A stretch of DNA of 64,000 bases from Roseospira goensis. Its GTDB lineage: Bacteria > Pseudomonadota > Alphaproteobacteria > Rhodospirillales > Rhodospirillaceae. The notes beneath the pieces are model-generated. The model was not told the origin of the DNA. It was given only the letters and a program-made list of their open reading frames with translations, and made no database searches. This document shows positions 46,392-55,841 of this stretch, in pieces. Position 1 is the first letter of the stretch. Every line of letters starts with the position of its first letter. The stretch spans positions 51,296-115,295 of the forward strand of contig NZ_JACIGI010000013.1 in NCBI RefSeq assembly GCF_014197795.1. The letters run 5' to 3'. The position numbers were made by a program, and so were the translations under genes.

Positions 46392-47093
46392 ATGAGCGAT
46401 TCTTCGCGCGAGACGGCGCCGCCTCCCGATCCCACCACGCCGGCCCCCGCCGACGCCCCGATGCGGGTGAGCACGCAGCCGGCCCCGGCGCCCGGCCCCG
46501 TCACCGTCAACCTGGGCGGCGTCCCGCCGGCGCAGGGCGCGGCCCCACGGCCGGCCGGCGGCGCGGGCCGGACCGGCGGTGGCGGCCAAGGGGGCGGCAA
46601 AGGGGGCGGCCAAGGGGGCGGCCAAGGGGGCGGTGATGCCGCCGCCATCAAGGCGCTGCGTCAGGAGATGCAGGCGTTGCGCGGGGCCCTGGCGGCCGCC
46701 GCGCCGAAACCCGACGCCCCCGCCGAGACGAACGCGGCCACGGACGACGCCACGGTCGGCGAGCGGCTGGAGGCCCTGACCCGCGCGGTGCAGACCCTGG
46801 AGACCTATCTGTCGATCGGCTTCTTTGACCGGGTGCGCGGCACCCTCGGCGAGGCCGCGACGGAGCTGCGGCCGGTGGCGCTGGAGCGCCGGGTCGCCCG
46901 CCTGCGCGGGCTGGTGCGGGGGCTGCTGCTGGTGCAACTCGCCACGCTCGGGTTGGTGGTGGCCCTGAACGGACCGCAGGTCATGGCCCTGGCCCAAGCC
47001 GCCTGGGCCGGGCTGGTCGCCCTGCTGGCGTCAGCCGGCGTCAGCCTCCCCGTCCCGGCCGGGGACGGCAGCGGCGGCGGCGGCGGAACCTAG
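46392..47093 (+). CDS. hypothetical membrane-anchored protein with Gly/Gln-rich linker
   Basis: 233 residues, no recognised family. Residues 1-60 are Pro/Ala-rich. Residues 61-81 are a [15 protein letters not shown]-type repeat (12-15-base DNA repeats). Residues 82-115 are helical, 120-170 form a predicted coiled-coil/helix ([19 protein letters not shown]), and one or two transmembrane helices follow near 177-220 ([15 protein letters not shown] and [17 protein letters not shown]). The TAG stop is the first codon of a long inverted repeat. A role near the membrane is likely; nothing more can be said. Confidence 0.75.
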   Translation: MSDSSRETAPPPDPTTPAPADAPMRVSTQPAPAPGPVTVNLGGVPPAQGAAPRPAGGAGRTGGGGQGGGKGGGQGGGQGGGDAAAIKALRQEMQALRGALAAAAPKPDAPAETNAATDDATVGERLEALTRAVQTLETYLSIGFFDRVRGTLGEAATELRPVALERRVARLRGLVRGLLLVQLATLGLVVALNGPQVMALAQAAWAGLVALLASAGVSLPVPAGDGSGGGGGT

Positions 47094-47229
47094 AGCCGAT
47101 TGGTCGAAATCGGAACCGCAGATGCGGTCCGATTTCGAACGTGAATCGGCTCTACATTATTGATTTTACAGCCGATTATCGCGACCAACCGAAGTCGTGC
47201 CACGATTCCGGTTTGTCGCAATCGGCTGT
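47091..47229. repeat. two tandem inverted repeats, family C copy 2, overlapping two stop codons
   Basis: The first is TAGAGCCGATT..TCGAAATCGG paired with CCGATTTCGAACGTGAATCGGCTCTA (47091-47154; quoted in parts). After a 13-base AT spacer, ACAGCCGATTatCGCGAC pairs with GTCGCAATCGGCTGT (47168-47229). It fills the gap between the convergent 47093 and lysR genes, and its outer bases supply the TAG of one and touch the TGA of the other. It is well placed to end transcripts from both sides. Confidence 0.85.
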
Positions 47230-48107
47230 CAGCCGGCCGCCGGCAGCACCGCCGCCACCAGCGGATTCGGGAACCGCCGTGCCAGCGTGATGGCGTGGAA
47301 GCGTTCGCGGATCGCGGGCACCGGGCAGCGTTCCACCAGAACGCCGGCGGCGAGGTCGTCCTCCACCACCACCGGGGGGACCAGGGTCACCCCGTCGCTT
47401 TCGCGCGCCAGCAGGCGCAGCATGGCCATGTCGTCCACCTCGGCCTGGATCAGGGGCCGCACCCCGGCGAGCGCCAGCAGGCGGTCGAAGGCCGCCCGCA
47501 TATCGCTGTCCAGCCCGGGCAGCAGCACCGGCACCCGGGCCAGGTCGTCCGGGAACACGAACGGGCCGCCGTCCGGGTCTGGTCGCCCGACCAGGCTGAC
47601 TGGCTGTTCCTGGATCAGGTGGCTGTGCCAGGGCGTGGCGGCGTCGCGCCGGACCGGCTGGTTGCACAGCACCAGGTCCAGTTCGTGCGCGCCCAGACGG
47701 GCCAGCAGGTCGGCCATGGTGCCGGTGCGCACCACCACCTCGACATCGCGCCGGTTCAGCAGCGGCCGCAACAGGTCGCGCTGAAAGTTGCGCGACAGCG
47801 TGGCGATGGCGCCCACGCGCAGCACCCGGCGGCCGGCGACGGCGCCGTCGCGCAGGGTGGCGACCAGTTCGTCGCCGGCGGCGAAGGCGGTGTCGGCATG
47901 GTCGAGGGCGATACGGCCGGCCTCCGTCAGCACCAGGCGCCGGCCCTCGCGGTCGAACAGGCGCTGGCCGAGATGGGCCTCCAGCGCCTGGATCTGCACC
48001 GACAGCGCCGAGGGCGCGACATGAAGGCGTTGCGCCGCCCGGGTCAGGCCGCCGGCATGGGCCACGGCGTGGAAGGCGCGCAGATGCGTGTAGTTCAGGC
48101 TGGCCAT
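47229..48107 (-). CDS. LysR-family transcriptional regulator, likely regulator of dabBA
   Basis: 292 residues. The N-terminal winged helix-turn-helix (about 1-65, NYTHLRAFHAVAHAGGLTRA, then APSALSVQIQALE) is followed by a two-lobed effector-binding domain (90-292). It is transcribed divergently from dabB-dabA with a 148-bp intergenic region that holds two palindromes, the classical LysR arrangement; it is presumably the activator of the carbon-uptake genes. It may respond to a low-CO2 metabolite, as CbbR-type regulators do (inferred). Confidence 0.9.
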   Translation of the reverse strand: MASLNYTHLRAFHAVAHAGGLTRAAQRLHVAPSALSVQIQALEAHLGQRLFDREGRRLVLTEAGRIALDHADTAFAAGDELVATLRDGAVAGRRVLRVGAIATLSRNFQRDLLRPLLNRRDVEVVVRTGTMADLLARLGAHELDLVLCNQPVRRDAATPWHSHLIQEQPVSLVGRPDPDGGPFVFPDDLARVPVLLPGLDSDMRAAFDRLLALAGVRPLIQAEVDDMAMLRLLARESDGVTLVPPVVVEDDLAAGVLVERCPVPAIRERFHAITLARRFPNPLVAAVLPAAG

Positions 48108-48162
48108 GGTGGCGCGCTCCCCGGTCGACCCCGGATGGGGCGGGCCGTGGCCCGCCCATACG

Positions 48163-48205
48163 TTCTATTTTATAGAATGGTTCGCTGCAATCTTTGAAAT
48201 TTCAA
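48163..48205. promoter_or_regulatory. LysR operator candidates in the lysR-dabB intergenic region
   Basis: Two perfect AT-rich palindromes: TTCTATTTTATAGAA (48163-48177) and TTGAAATTTCAA (48194-48205), the first of T-N11-A form. They lie midway between the divergent starts (48107 and 48256) in a local AT-rich pocket. A GC hairpin CGGGCCGTGGCCCG adjoins at 48141. Confidence 0.6.
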
Positions 48206-48255
48206 GAATACGGGACCGTACGTACCTTTCGGGGATCGAACGAAAGGAGGGTCCC

Positions 48256-49917
48256 ATGGATGTGCTCTCACCCTGGTTGCTGGCCCTGGCCCCGGCGGCG
48301 CTGCTCGTCGTCGGCCTGGTCCCCGACCGCCTCGCCAACCGCCATCCTGGCCGCATGGTCGCGGCCCTCGGCATCGCCGCGCTGACCGCCGTCGGTGTCG
48401 CCGGCACCGCCGCCCTGGCGCTGGCCGTGCACGGCGGCCCCTGGAGCGTCGCCCTTGGCGGCGCCGGCCTCGGTCCCGGCCTGTACTACGACACCCTGAC
48501 CGCCGTGCTGATGCTGCTGGTGGCCGTCCTCGGCCTGGTGGTGGTGCGCTACAGCGGTCCCTACCTCGACGGCGACCCGCGCCAGGGCACGTTTCTGCGC
48601 TGGATGGCCCTGACGCTGGCCGCCGTCCTCACCCTGATCGTGTCCGGCAGCCTGCTGCAGTTCGTCGTGGCCTGGGTCGCCACCAGTCTCGCCCTGCATC
48701 AGCTCCTGGTGTTCTACCGCGACCGTCCGCTGGCCCGGCTGGCGGCGCGCAAGAAGGCCATCGTCAGCCGCCTGGGCGACGTCGCGTTGGTGCTGGCGCT
48801 GCTGCTGACCTGGCAGACCTTCGGCACCCTGGCGTTCGCCGACCTGTTCGCCGCCGCCGAGACCATGCGGGCCGAGGGCACGATCCCCGCCGCCGCCGGC
48901 TGGATCGCGGGGCTGCTGGTGGTCGGCGCGGTGGTCAAGTCGGCCCAGGTGCCGGTGCACGGCTGGCTGACCGAGGTGATGGAAACCCCCACCCCGGTCT
49001 CGGCGCTGCTGCACGCCGGCGTCATCAACGCCGGCGGGGTGCTGATCCTGCGCCTGGCCGATCTGGTCACGCTGTCGGCGACCGCCATGGCGGTGCTGGC
49101 CGTGATCGGGGCCGCCACGGCGCTGATCGGGGCCGTGGTCATGCTGACGCAGACCAGCATCAAGGTGGCGCTGGCCTGGTCCACCATCGCCCAGATGGGC
49201 TTCATGATGCTGCAATGCGGCCTGGGCGCCTTCTCGGCCGCGCTGCTGCACATCGTCGCGCACTCCTTCTACAAGGCGCACGCCTTCCTCTCCGCCGGCA
49301 GCGTGGTGGACCGCGCCCGCGCCGCGGTCGCGCCGGCCGCCGCGGGGGCGACCGCCCCGGCCCCGGCGGGACGAGTCGCCCTGGCGCTCGGGCTCGCGGT
49401 GGCGGCCAGTGCCGTGGTCGCCACCCTGTTCGGCCATGCCGTTACCGCCTCGCCCGGTGTGTTCACGCTGATCGCCGTCCTGGCCCTGGGCGTCACCCTG
49501 CTGCTGGTGCCGCTGCTGGCGCCCGGGGTCCCGGCGGCGGTTCGGCTGCGGGCCGGCGCGCTGGCGGTCGCGGTGCTGGCGGCCTATGCCGCGGTGCAGT
49601 CCGGCGCGGCCGTGCTGCTGGCCGGCACCCTGCCGCCGCCGGAGCAGAGCGCCGGCGCCTTCGAGGCCGGGCTGGCCGCCGTCGTGATCGCCGCCTTCGC
49701 CGCCGTCGTGCTGCTGCAGACCCGCCTGCCGGCGCTGGCCCGTGATCCGCGCTGGCAGGCGGTGCAGGTGCACCTCGCCAACGGCCTGTACCTGAACGCC
49801 CACGCGTCCCGGATCGCGCAGCGGCTGTGGCCGCTGCCGCCGGCGCCCGCGCCCGCGCGCGCCGATACCGCCCCCGTCGCTCCCCTCTCTGTCGGCCAGG
49901 AGGCCCCGTCGTCATGA
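48256..49917 (+). CDS. dabB: DabB, membrane subunit of the DAB inorganic carbon transporter (NuoL-like)
   Basis: 553 residues, about 14 transmembrane helices, related to NuoL/MrpA cation-transporting subunits. Key stretches are TEVMETPTPVSALLHAGVINAGG and QTSIKVALAWSTIAQMGFMM, followed by HSFYKAHAFLSAG. DabB forms the proton/cation-coupled membrane partner of DabA, giving energy-coupled CO2 hydration/bicarbonate accumulation. A consensus AAAGGAGGG precedes the ATG at 48256. Its stop overlaps the dabA start (ATGA). The N-terminal signature and the DabA partner distinguish it from respiratory NuoL. Confidence 0.93.
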   Translation: MDVLSPWLLALAPAALLVVGLVPDRLANRHPGRMVAALGIAALTAVGVAGTAALALAVHGGPWSVALGGAGLGPGLYYDTLTAVLMLLVAVLGLVVVRYSGPYLDGDPRQGTFLRWMALTLAAVLTLIVSGSLLQFVVAWVATSLALHQLLVFYRDRPLARLAARKKAIVSRLGDVALVLALLLTWQTFGTLAFADLFAAAETMRAEGTIPAAAGWIAGLLVVGAVVKSAQVPVHGWLTEVMETPTPVSALLHAGVINAGGVLILRLADLVTLSATAMAVLAVIGAATALIGAVVMLTQTSIKVALAWSTIAQMGFMMLQCGLGAFSAALLHIVAHSFYKAHAFLSAGSVVDRARAAVAPAAAGATAPAPAGRVALALGLAVAASAVVATLFGHAVTASPGVFTLIAVLALGVTLLLVPLLAPGVPAAVRLRAGALAVAVLAAYAAVQSGAAVLLAGTLPPPEQSAGAFEAGLAAVVIAAFAAVVLLQTRLPALARDPRWQAVQVHLANGLYLNAHASRIAQRLWPLPPAPAPARADTAPVAPLSVGQEAPSS

Positions 49918-52544
49918 CCCATCTCAGCCCCCTTGAGGCGACCCCGAGCGCCGCGTCCACCCGCTCGGCCGCGTCCCGGCCGTCCCGCCCCGTCGACCCG
50001 GCCGTGCTCCAGGCCGCGGCGGGCGCCGCCGCCGCCCGCGTCGCCCCGGTCTGGCCGCTGCGCACCTTCGTCGCCGTGAACCCGTTCCTGGGCCACGCCG
50101 AGGACCCGTTCGCCGCCACCGCCGCCACGCTGGCCCGCACCACCGGCGCCCGCCTGCTGATGCCGCGGGCCTGGTACCGCCAGGCGCTGGCGGAGGGCCG
50201 CGCCGAGGACGCCGACCTGACCGCCGCCCTGGCGGCCGCGACCGGTCGGCCCGGCACGCCGCCGTCGGTGGACGCGCTCAAGGTGGCGCTGGCGCGGCCG
50301 GCGCCGGAGATCGCCCCCACCGCGACCACCCTGGCCGAGGTCGTCGACCGCGTGCACGGCACCGACGCCGCCACCGTGGTGGTCGAGGCCGTCAGCCGCT
50401 GGGCCGCCGGCCACTGGGACGCCGGCCAGGCCGCATGGGCGCAGCCCGGGCGCGATCGCTCGCCGTTCGCCGCCTGGCGCCTGGTGGCGGCGCACGACCG
50501 CACGCCGGAGATCATGCTGGGCCGCGCGGGCCTGCGCGCCGCCATCGCCGCGCTGCCCGAGGACGCCCAGGCGGCGCAGGGCCTCGCCGTGTCGCGGCTG
50601 GCGCTGCCCGACGCCGCGCTCGGCCCCTACCTGCACCGCGCCCTCGCGAGCATCGGCGGGTGGGCCGCGTACGCCCGCCAAAAGGGCTGGCAGGCCGAGC
50701 TGAGCGGCGGCACGGACGACAGCCTGGACCATCTGTTGGCCGTGCGCCTGGCCTGGGACCTGGCGCTGTGGACCGTGTTCACCGATCCCGACACCGGCCG
50801 CGCCTGGGCCGACGCCCTGACCGCCATGGCGGCCCCGGACGACGGCGCGGCGGCGGCCGCGCTGGCGCCCGAGGCCATCGTCCAGGACGCCCTCGACCGC
50901 GCCGCCCAGCGCCGCCTGGGCGCCCGCCTGACCACGGCCGCGGCGGCGGCGCCCGCGGCCGAGACCGCGACCGCGACCCGCCCGGCGGTGCAGGCGGCGT
51001 TCTGCATCGACGTCCGCTCCGAGGTCTATCGCCGCGCCCTCGAAGCCGCCGCCCCCGCGGTCGAGACCATCGGCTTCGCCGGCTTCTTCGGCGTGCCGCT
51101 GGAGGTGGTGCCCCTGGGCGCTCAGACGGGCGGGGCCCAATGCCCGGTGCTGCTGGCCCCGGCCGCGACGGTGGGCGAGACCACCGGCGCCGGCCAGGAC
51201 GCCGAGGCCGTGCGGACCCGGCGCGACCATGGGCAGGTGCGCAAGGTGTGGTCCACGTTCAAGGGCGCGGCGGTGTCCTGCTTCGTGCATGTCGAGACCG
51301 CCGGCCTGCTGTTCGCCGGCAAGGTGCTGGGCGACGCCACCGGCGCCACCCGGCCGGCGCCGGACGACCGCACCGCCGGCCTCGACGGCGCCGCGGCGCG
51401 GCGGTTGCGCCCCGACCTGGAGCCCAGGTCTCTGGGCGGGCGGGCCATCGGACTGGACATCGCCGCCCGCGTGGAGATGGCCGAGGGCCTGCTGCGCGGC
51501 ATGTCGCTGACCCGCACGGACGGTCTCGCCCGGCTGCTGCTGCTGGTCGGGCACGGCGCCAGCACCGTCAACAACCCGCACCGCGCCGGCCTGGACTGCG
51601 GCGCCTGCGGGGGGCACACCGGCGAGGCCAACGCCCGCGTCGCCGCCCGGCTGCTGAACGATCCGGCGGTGCGGGCCGGGCTGGCGGCGCGCGGGCTGGC
51701 GCTGCCGGACGACACCTGGGCGGTGGCGGGGCTGCACGACACCACCACCGACGACGTCACCCTGTACGACGTCGCCGACCTGCCGGACAGCCACGCCGAC
51801 GATCTCGACCGCCTGCGCGCCTGGCTGCGCGCGGCCGGACAGCGGGCGCGGACGGAGCGTGCCCCTGGGCTGCGTGTGGGGGCCGGCGTCGACCGCCACG
51901 CGGCGGTGCGGGCGCGGGCGCGCGACTGGGCGCAGGTGCGGCCGGAATGGGGGCTGGCCGGCAACGCCGCCTTCATTGCCGCCCCGCGCGACCGCACCCG
52001 GGACCTGGACCTGGGCGGCCGGGCCTTCCTGCACAGCTACGACTGGCGCCAGGACGAGGGCTTCGGTGTGCTGGAGCTGATCCTCACCGCGCCCCTGGTG
52101 GTCGCGAGCTGGATCAATCTCCAGTACTACGGCTCGACCGTGGACAACCGCGCTTACGGCAGCGGCAACAAGGTCCTGCACAACGTGGTGGGCACCCTGG
52201 GCGTGCTGGAGGGCAACGGCGGCGACCTGCGGGTCGGGCTGCCGTGGCAGTCGCTGCACGACGGCCACCGGCTGGTGCACGAGCCGTTGCGCCTGAGCGC
52301 CTGGATCGAGGCCCCGGACGACGCCATCGCCGCCATCCTGGCGCGCCACGACGGGGTGCGGGCGCTGCTCGACAACGGGTGGGTGACGCTTTACGCGCTC
52401 GGGGACGGGGGTCGGCGGGTCCGGCGCTACGCCGGCGGCCTGACCTGGGACACGGCCTGGGGCCCGGCGGCGGGCGCATCGACCGCCCCGGCGCCGACCG
52501 GTACCGCCCGGGGCCGGTCGGTCGGAGACCCGGGCAGATCGTGA
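49914..52544 (+). CDS. dabA: DabA, zinc-dependent beta-carbonic-anhydrase-like subunit (DUF2309)
   Basis: 876 residues. The proposed zinc/active-site residues of Halothiobacillus neapolitanus DabA (C351, D353, H524, C539) have counterparts here: FCIDVRSEV gives C364/D366, VGHGAS gives H547 and LDCGACGG gives C562. The spacing of 2 and 15 residues in each pair is the same. DabA is thought to trap CO2 as bicarbonate inside the cell, driven by DabB. The ATG at 49914 overlaps the dabB TGA and has CCAGGAGG upstream. The C-terminus is low-complexity (STAPAPTGTARGRS), and its stop lies inside a family B repeat. Confidence 0.94.
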   Translation: MTHLSPLEATPSAASTRSAASRPSRPVDPAVLQAAAGAAAARVAPVWPLRTFVAVNPFLGHAEDPFAATAATLARTTGARLLMPRAWYRQALAEGRAEDADLTAALAAATGRPGTPPSVDALKVALARPAPEIAPTATTLAEVVDRVHGTDAATVVVEAVSRWAAGHWDAGQAAWAQPGRDRSPFAAWRLVAAHDRTPEIMLGRAGLRAAIAALPEDAQAAQGLAVSRLALPDAALGPYLHRALASIGGWAAYARQKGWQAELSGGTDDSLDHLLAVRLAWDLALWTVFTDPDTGRAWADALTAMAAPDDGAAAAALAPEAIVQDALDRAAQRRLGARLTTAAAAAPAAETATATRPAVQAAFCIDVRSEVYRRALEAAAPAVETIGFAGFFGVPLEVVPLGAQTGGAQCPVLLAPAATVGETTGAGQDAEAVRTRRDHGQVRKVWSTFKGAAVSCFVHVETAGLLFAGKVLGDATGATRPAPDDRTAGLDGAAARRLRPDLEPRSLGGRAIGLDIAARVEMAEGLLRGMSLTRTDGLARLLLLVGHGASTVNNPHRAGLDCGACGGHTGEANARVAARLLNDPAVRAGLAARGLALPDDTWAVAGLHDTTTDDVTLYDVADLPDSHADDLDRLRAWLRAAGQRARTERAPGLRVGAGVDRHAAVRARARDWAQVRPEWGLAGNAAFIAAPRDRTRDLDLGGRAFLHSYDWRQDEGFGVLELILTAPLVVASWINLQYYGSTVDNRAYGSGNKVLHNVVGTLGVLEGNGGDLRVGLPWQSLHDGHRLVHEPLRLSAWIEAPDDAIAAILARHDGVRALLDNGWVTLYALGDGGRRVRRYAGGLTWDTAWGPAAGASTAPAPTGTARGRSVGDPGRS

Positions 52545-52619
52545 TCCATCCGACTCACGCCGTGGTTCGGGGCGATGACGTGACTCTGCCCTGACTCAAA
52601 GAGTTGGGGCGGATCGCGT
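52531..52619. repeat. composite inverted repeat, family B copy 2
   Basis: Homologous to 761-849 along its whole length. The second palindrome reads CGTGACTCTGCCCTGACTC / GAGTTGGGGCGGA. Where copy 1 has AACC/GGTT, this copy has ACTC/GAGT, a paired change that keeps the stem. The first palindrome is decayed. The dabA TGA (52542-52544) lies inside it. A short direct repeat AGTCTCCGCCGGG follows at 52812-52840. Confidence 0.85.
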
Positions 52620-52754
52620 CCCCGCTGACCCACCAAACGGCTCAGAGGGGACGCGGGACTCGGCGCCGGGTGCGTGAGTCGTCCCCGGCGGCGAATGAGC
52701 GGACTCCATTTTACCGCCGTGACGTCGGCCGCGACGTCGCAGGGGGCGACTCGC

Positions 52755-52790
52755 AAAACAGGGGGACGAGCCGGACGCTCGCCCCCCTGT
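52755..52790 (-). terminator. intrinsic terminator of pnp
   Basis: On the minus strand ACAGGGGG.CGAGC / GCTCG.CCCCCTGT forms a 13-base stem with a single mismatch and a 5-base loop, followed by TTTT. It lies about 55 bp after the pnp stop and ends the rimP-to-pnp operon. Confidence 0.9.
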
Positions 52791-52846
52791 CGCGCCTGGG
52801 AGTCCCCGACGGCAGTCTCCGCCGGGAGTCTCCGCCGGGAGCCGGA

Positions 52847-54967
52847 TCAGTCGGCCGGCTGGGCCAGATCCTCGCCGGTCTCCTGGTCCACCTGCTTCAT
52901 GGACAGCTTAACCTTGCCGCGATCATCGAAGCCGACGACCTTGACCTTGACCGTATCGCCCTGGGCGACAACGTCGGTGACCTTCTGCGGCCGCTGCTTG
53001 GACAGCTCGGAGATGTGCACCAGGCCGTCGCGGCTGCCCAGGAAGTTCACGAAGGCGCCGAACTCGACCACCTTGACCACCTTGCCGGTGTAGATCACGC
53101 CCATTTCGGGGTCGGCGGCGATGCCGCGGATCCAGTCCACCGCCTGCTGGGCGTTGGCGGCATCGGTGGCGGCGATCTTGATGGTGCCGTCGTCCTCGAT
53201 GTCGATCTTGGTCTGCGTGGTCTCGGTGATCTCGCGGATCACCTTGCCGCCGGTGCCGATAACCTCGCGCACCTTGGACGGGTTCACCTTGATGGTGGTG
53301 ATGCGCGGGGCGTTGCCGGAGACCTCGGCGCGGGCGCCCGACAGGGCCTGGCCCATTTCGCCCAGGATGTGCAGGCGGCCGTCCTTGGCCTGGTTGAGGG
53401 CGACCTCCATGATCTCCTTGGTGATGGACGTGATCTTGATGTCCATCTGCAAGGCGGTCACGCCGTCCTCGGTGCCGGCCACCTTGAAGTCCATGTCGCC
53501 CAGGTGATCCTCGTCGCCCAGGATGTCGGACAGGACGGCGAAGTCGTCGCCCTCCTTGATCAGGCCCATGGCGATGCCGGCGACCGAGCGCGGCATCGGC
53601 ACGCCGGCGTCCATCATCGCCAGCGACGAGCCGCACACCGTGGCCATCGAGGACGAGCCGTTCGACTCGGTGATCTCCGAGACCACGCGGATGGTGTAGG
53701 GGAAGTCGGCCTTCGGCGGCAGCAGCGGCCGCACCGACCGCCAGGCCAGCTTGCCGTGTCCGACCTCGCGCCGCCCCGGGGCGCCGACGCGGCCGGTCTC
53801 GCCCACCGAGAACGGCGGGAAGTTGTAATGCAGCATGAAGTTCTGGCGGTACTCACCCTCGAGCGCGTCGATGATCTGCTCGTCCTGGCCGGTGCCCAGG
53901 GTGGCCACGACCATCGCCTGGGTCTCGCCACGGGTGAACAGCGCCGAGCCGTGGGCGCGCGGCAGGAAGCCAACGTCGATCTCGATCGGGCGCACCGTCT
54001 TGGTGTCGCGGCCGTCGATGCGCTGGCCGGTCTTCAGGATGGTGCCGCGCACGATATCGGCTTCCAGCGCCTTGAACGCGCCGGGGGCCAGGGCCAGCGC
54101 GGCTTCGTCGTCGGCGAACGCGGCCAGTGCCTGCTCCTTGACGGCGGCCACCTTGGCCTGGCGCTGCTGCTTGTCGGGCTCGGCGTAGGCCGCGGTCAGG
54201 CCCTCGGCCGCGATCTCGCGCAGGCGGGCGGCGACGGTCTCGGCCTCGGGCGCGGGCGGGGGCACCTCGCGCGGCTCGCGCGCGGCCTGCTCGGCCAGGT
54301 CGATGATGGCGTCGATGACCGGCTGATAGCCCTCGTGGCCGAACATGACGGCGTCGAGCATCTGCTGCTCGGACAGCTCCTGGGCCTCGGACTCGACCAT
54401 CAGCACGCCGTCGCCGGTACCCGCGACCACGAGGTCGAGCGCCGACTCCTTCATCTGCTCCAGGGTCGGGTTCAGCACCAGGCTGCCGTTCAGGACGCCG
54501 ACCCGGGCGGCGCCGATCGGCCCCAGGAAGGGCAGGCCCGACAGGGTCAGCGCGGCCGAGGCCCCGATCATGGCGACGACGTCGGGGTCGTTCTCCATGT
54601 CATGGCACAGCACGGTGCAGATGACCTGGGTGTCGTTGCGGTAGGCCTTGTGGAACAGCGGCCGGATGGGCCGGTCGATCAGGCGCGAGACCAGGGTTTC
54701 CTTCTCGCTCGGGCGCCCTTCGCGCTTGAAGAACCCACCGGGGATCTTGCCGGCGGCGAAGGTCTTTTCCTGGTAGTTCACCGTCAGCGGGAAGAAATCG
54801 ACGCCGGGGCGCGGGGACCTCTCGCCGACTGCCGTGCACAGCACCGTGGTCTCGCCGAGCGAGGCCATGACGGCGCCATCGGCCTGCCTGGCGACGCGCC
54901 CGGTTTCCAGGACCAGCTTGCGGCCGCCCCAGTCGATTTCTTTGCGGGTTACCTTGAACATGGACAT
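52847..54967 (-). CDS. pnp: polyribonucleotide nucleotidyltransferase (PNPase)
   Basis: 706 residues, 3'-5' phosphorolytic RNA degradation, part of the degradosome. It starts [15 protein letters not shown] at 54967. It has two RNase PH-like domains (catalytic second half with [22 protein letters not shown] and [26 protein letters not shown]), then a KH domain ([20 protein letters not shown]) near 557-580, and a C-terminal S1 domain ([20 protein letters not shown]). It is the last gene of the translation operon. Confidence 0.97.
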   Translation of the reverse strand: MSMFKVTRKEIDWGGRKLVLETGRVARQADGAVMASLGETTVLCTAVGERSPRPGVDFFPLTVNYQEKTFAAGKIPGGFFKREGRPSEKETLVSRLIDRPIRPLFHKAYRNDTQVICTVLCHDMENDPDVVAMIGASAALTLSGLPFLGPIGAARVGVLNGSLVLNPTLEQMKESALDLVVAGTGDGVLMVESEAQELSEQQMLDAVMFGHEGYQPVIDAIIDLAEQAAREPREVPPPAPEAETVAARLREIAAEGLTAAYAEPDKQQRQAKVAAVKEQALAAFADDEAALALAPGAFKALEADIVRGTILKTGQRIDGRDTKTVRPIEIDVGFLPRAHGSALFTRGETQAMVVATLGTGQDEQIIDALEGEYRQNFMLHYNFPPFSVGETGRVGAPGRREVGHGKLAWRSVRPLLPPKADFPYTIRVVSEITESNGSSSMATVCGSSLAMMDAGVPMPRSVAGIAMGLIKEGDDFAVLSDILGDEDHLGDMDFKVAGTEDGVTALQMDIKITSITKEIMEVALNQAKDGRLHILGEMGQALSGARAEVSGNAPRITTIKVNPSKVREVIGTGGKVIREITETTQTKIDIEDDGTIKIAATDAANAQQAVDWIRGIAADPEMGVIYTGKVVKVVEFGAFVNFLGSRDGLVHISELSKQRPQKVTDVVAQGDTVKVKVVGFDDRGKVKLSMKQVDQETGEDLAQPAD

Positions 54968-55391
54968 GAGACTTGTCTTTCCCTTGCGTGAACGTCGCCG
55001 CCAGGCGCACCCGCCGGCTCCGCGCCGTCGTCGGCGCGGGCCGCTGCGGTCCCGGGTCCGTGGGTCCATTGTGCCGCGGCGCCGGCGGTCGCGACCGGCC
55101 GGGGCATGCGGTTCGTGCGGACGATGAAGCGGGGGGGACGGCCCCCCGGTCCTCCGGGCCGACCGGTCGGAGCCGGACGGACGGGACCGGGAGGGCGCGG
55201 GCGGGTATCCGGGCCGGGCCCGGATGCCGCGACGTGCGGGGGGGCGCGATCCCGCGGTCAGCGTGGCGAGACGCCGCCGGGCCGCTCCGGGGGAGCGGGC
55301 GGCGGACTCCCGACCACGGCGCCCTGGTTGCCGTGGCGCATCCGGGGCCATGGCACGGTCCATGGCATGGCTCCGGACGGGCCGCATCGGC
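54968..55391. other. rpsO-pnp spacer without a gene
   Basis: 424 bp of very GC-rich DNA between rpsO and pnp. It contains GGGGGGACGGCCCCCC (55132-55147), a perfect 6-base stem, and a cluster of CCATGG-type short repeats near 55345-55375. In many bacteria the rpsO-pnp region carries an RNase III-processed hairpin that controls PNPase; the hairpin here is a candidate for that role, not shown. Confidence 0.4.
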
Positions 55392-55661
55392 CTACTTTCG
55401 GATGCCGAGACGGCCAATGAGCGTCTCGTAGCGAGCGCGCTCGCGCCGCTTGACGTAGTCGAGAAGCTGCCGTCGCTGGCCGACCATCATGAGCAGGCCG
55501 CGGCGGGAGTGGGTGTCCTTCTTGTGCACCTTCAGGTGCTCGGTCAGGTTGGAGATGCGCTCGGTCAGGATCGCCACCTGGACCTCGGGGGAGCCGGTGT
55601 CGCCGTCCTTGGTGGCGAACTCCTTGATAAGCTCCTGCTTGCGTTCGGGCGTGATCGACAT
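55392..55661 (-). CDS. rpsO: 30S ribosomal protein S15
   Basis: 89 residues, the exact family length. It starts [20 protein letters not shown] at 55661 with CAGGAGCTATTGTCCC upstream. Conserved [34 protein letters not shown] and LLDYVKRR are present. It binds 16S rRNA in the platform. It sits between truB and pnp, the usual order. Confidence 0.98.
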   Translation of the reverse strand: MSITPERKQELIKEFATKDGDTGSPEVQVAILTERISNLTEHLKVHKKDTHSRRGLLMMVGQRRQLLDYVKRRERARYETLIGRLGIRK

Positions 55662-55841
55662 CGTGGGACAATAGCTCCTGTCAGGTCGGGGGCGGCGGCG
55701 TGCGCCCGTGGGCCCCCGCATCGGCGGTGTGGAGTGGATCGGAGGCCGAGCGGCCCACCGCAAGGGCGCGGCCCTCCGGTCGGACAGCACGGAAAACGGA
55801 AAAGCGGTGGCTCGCCACGACCGTGGCGTGCCCCCGCCGGG

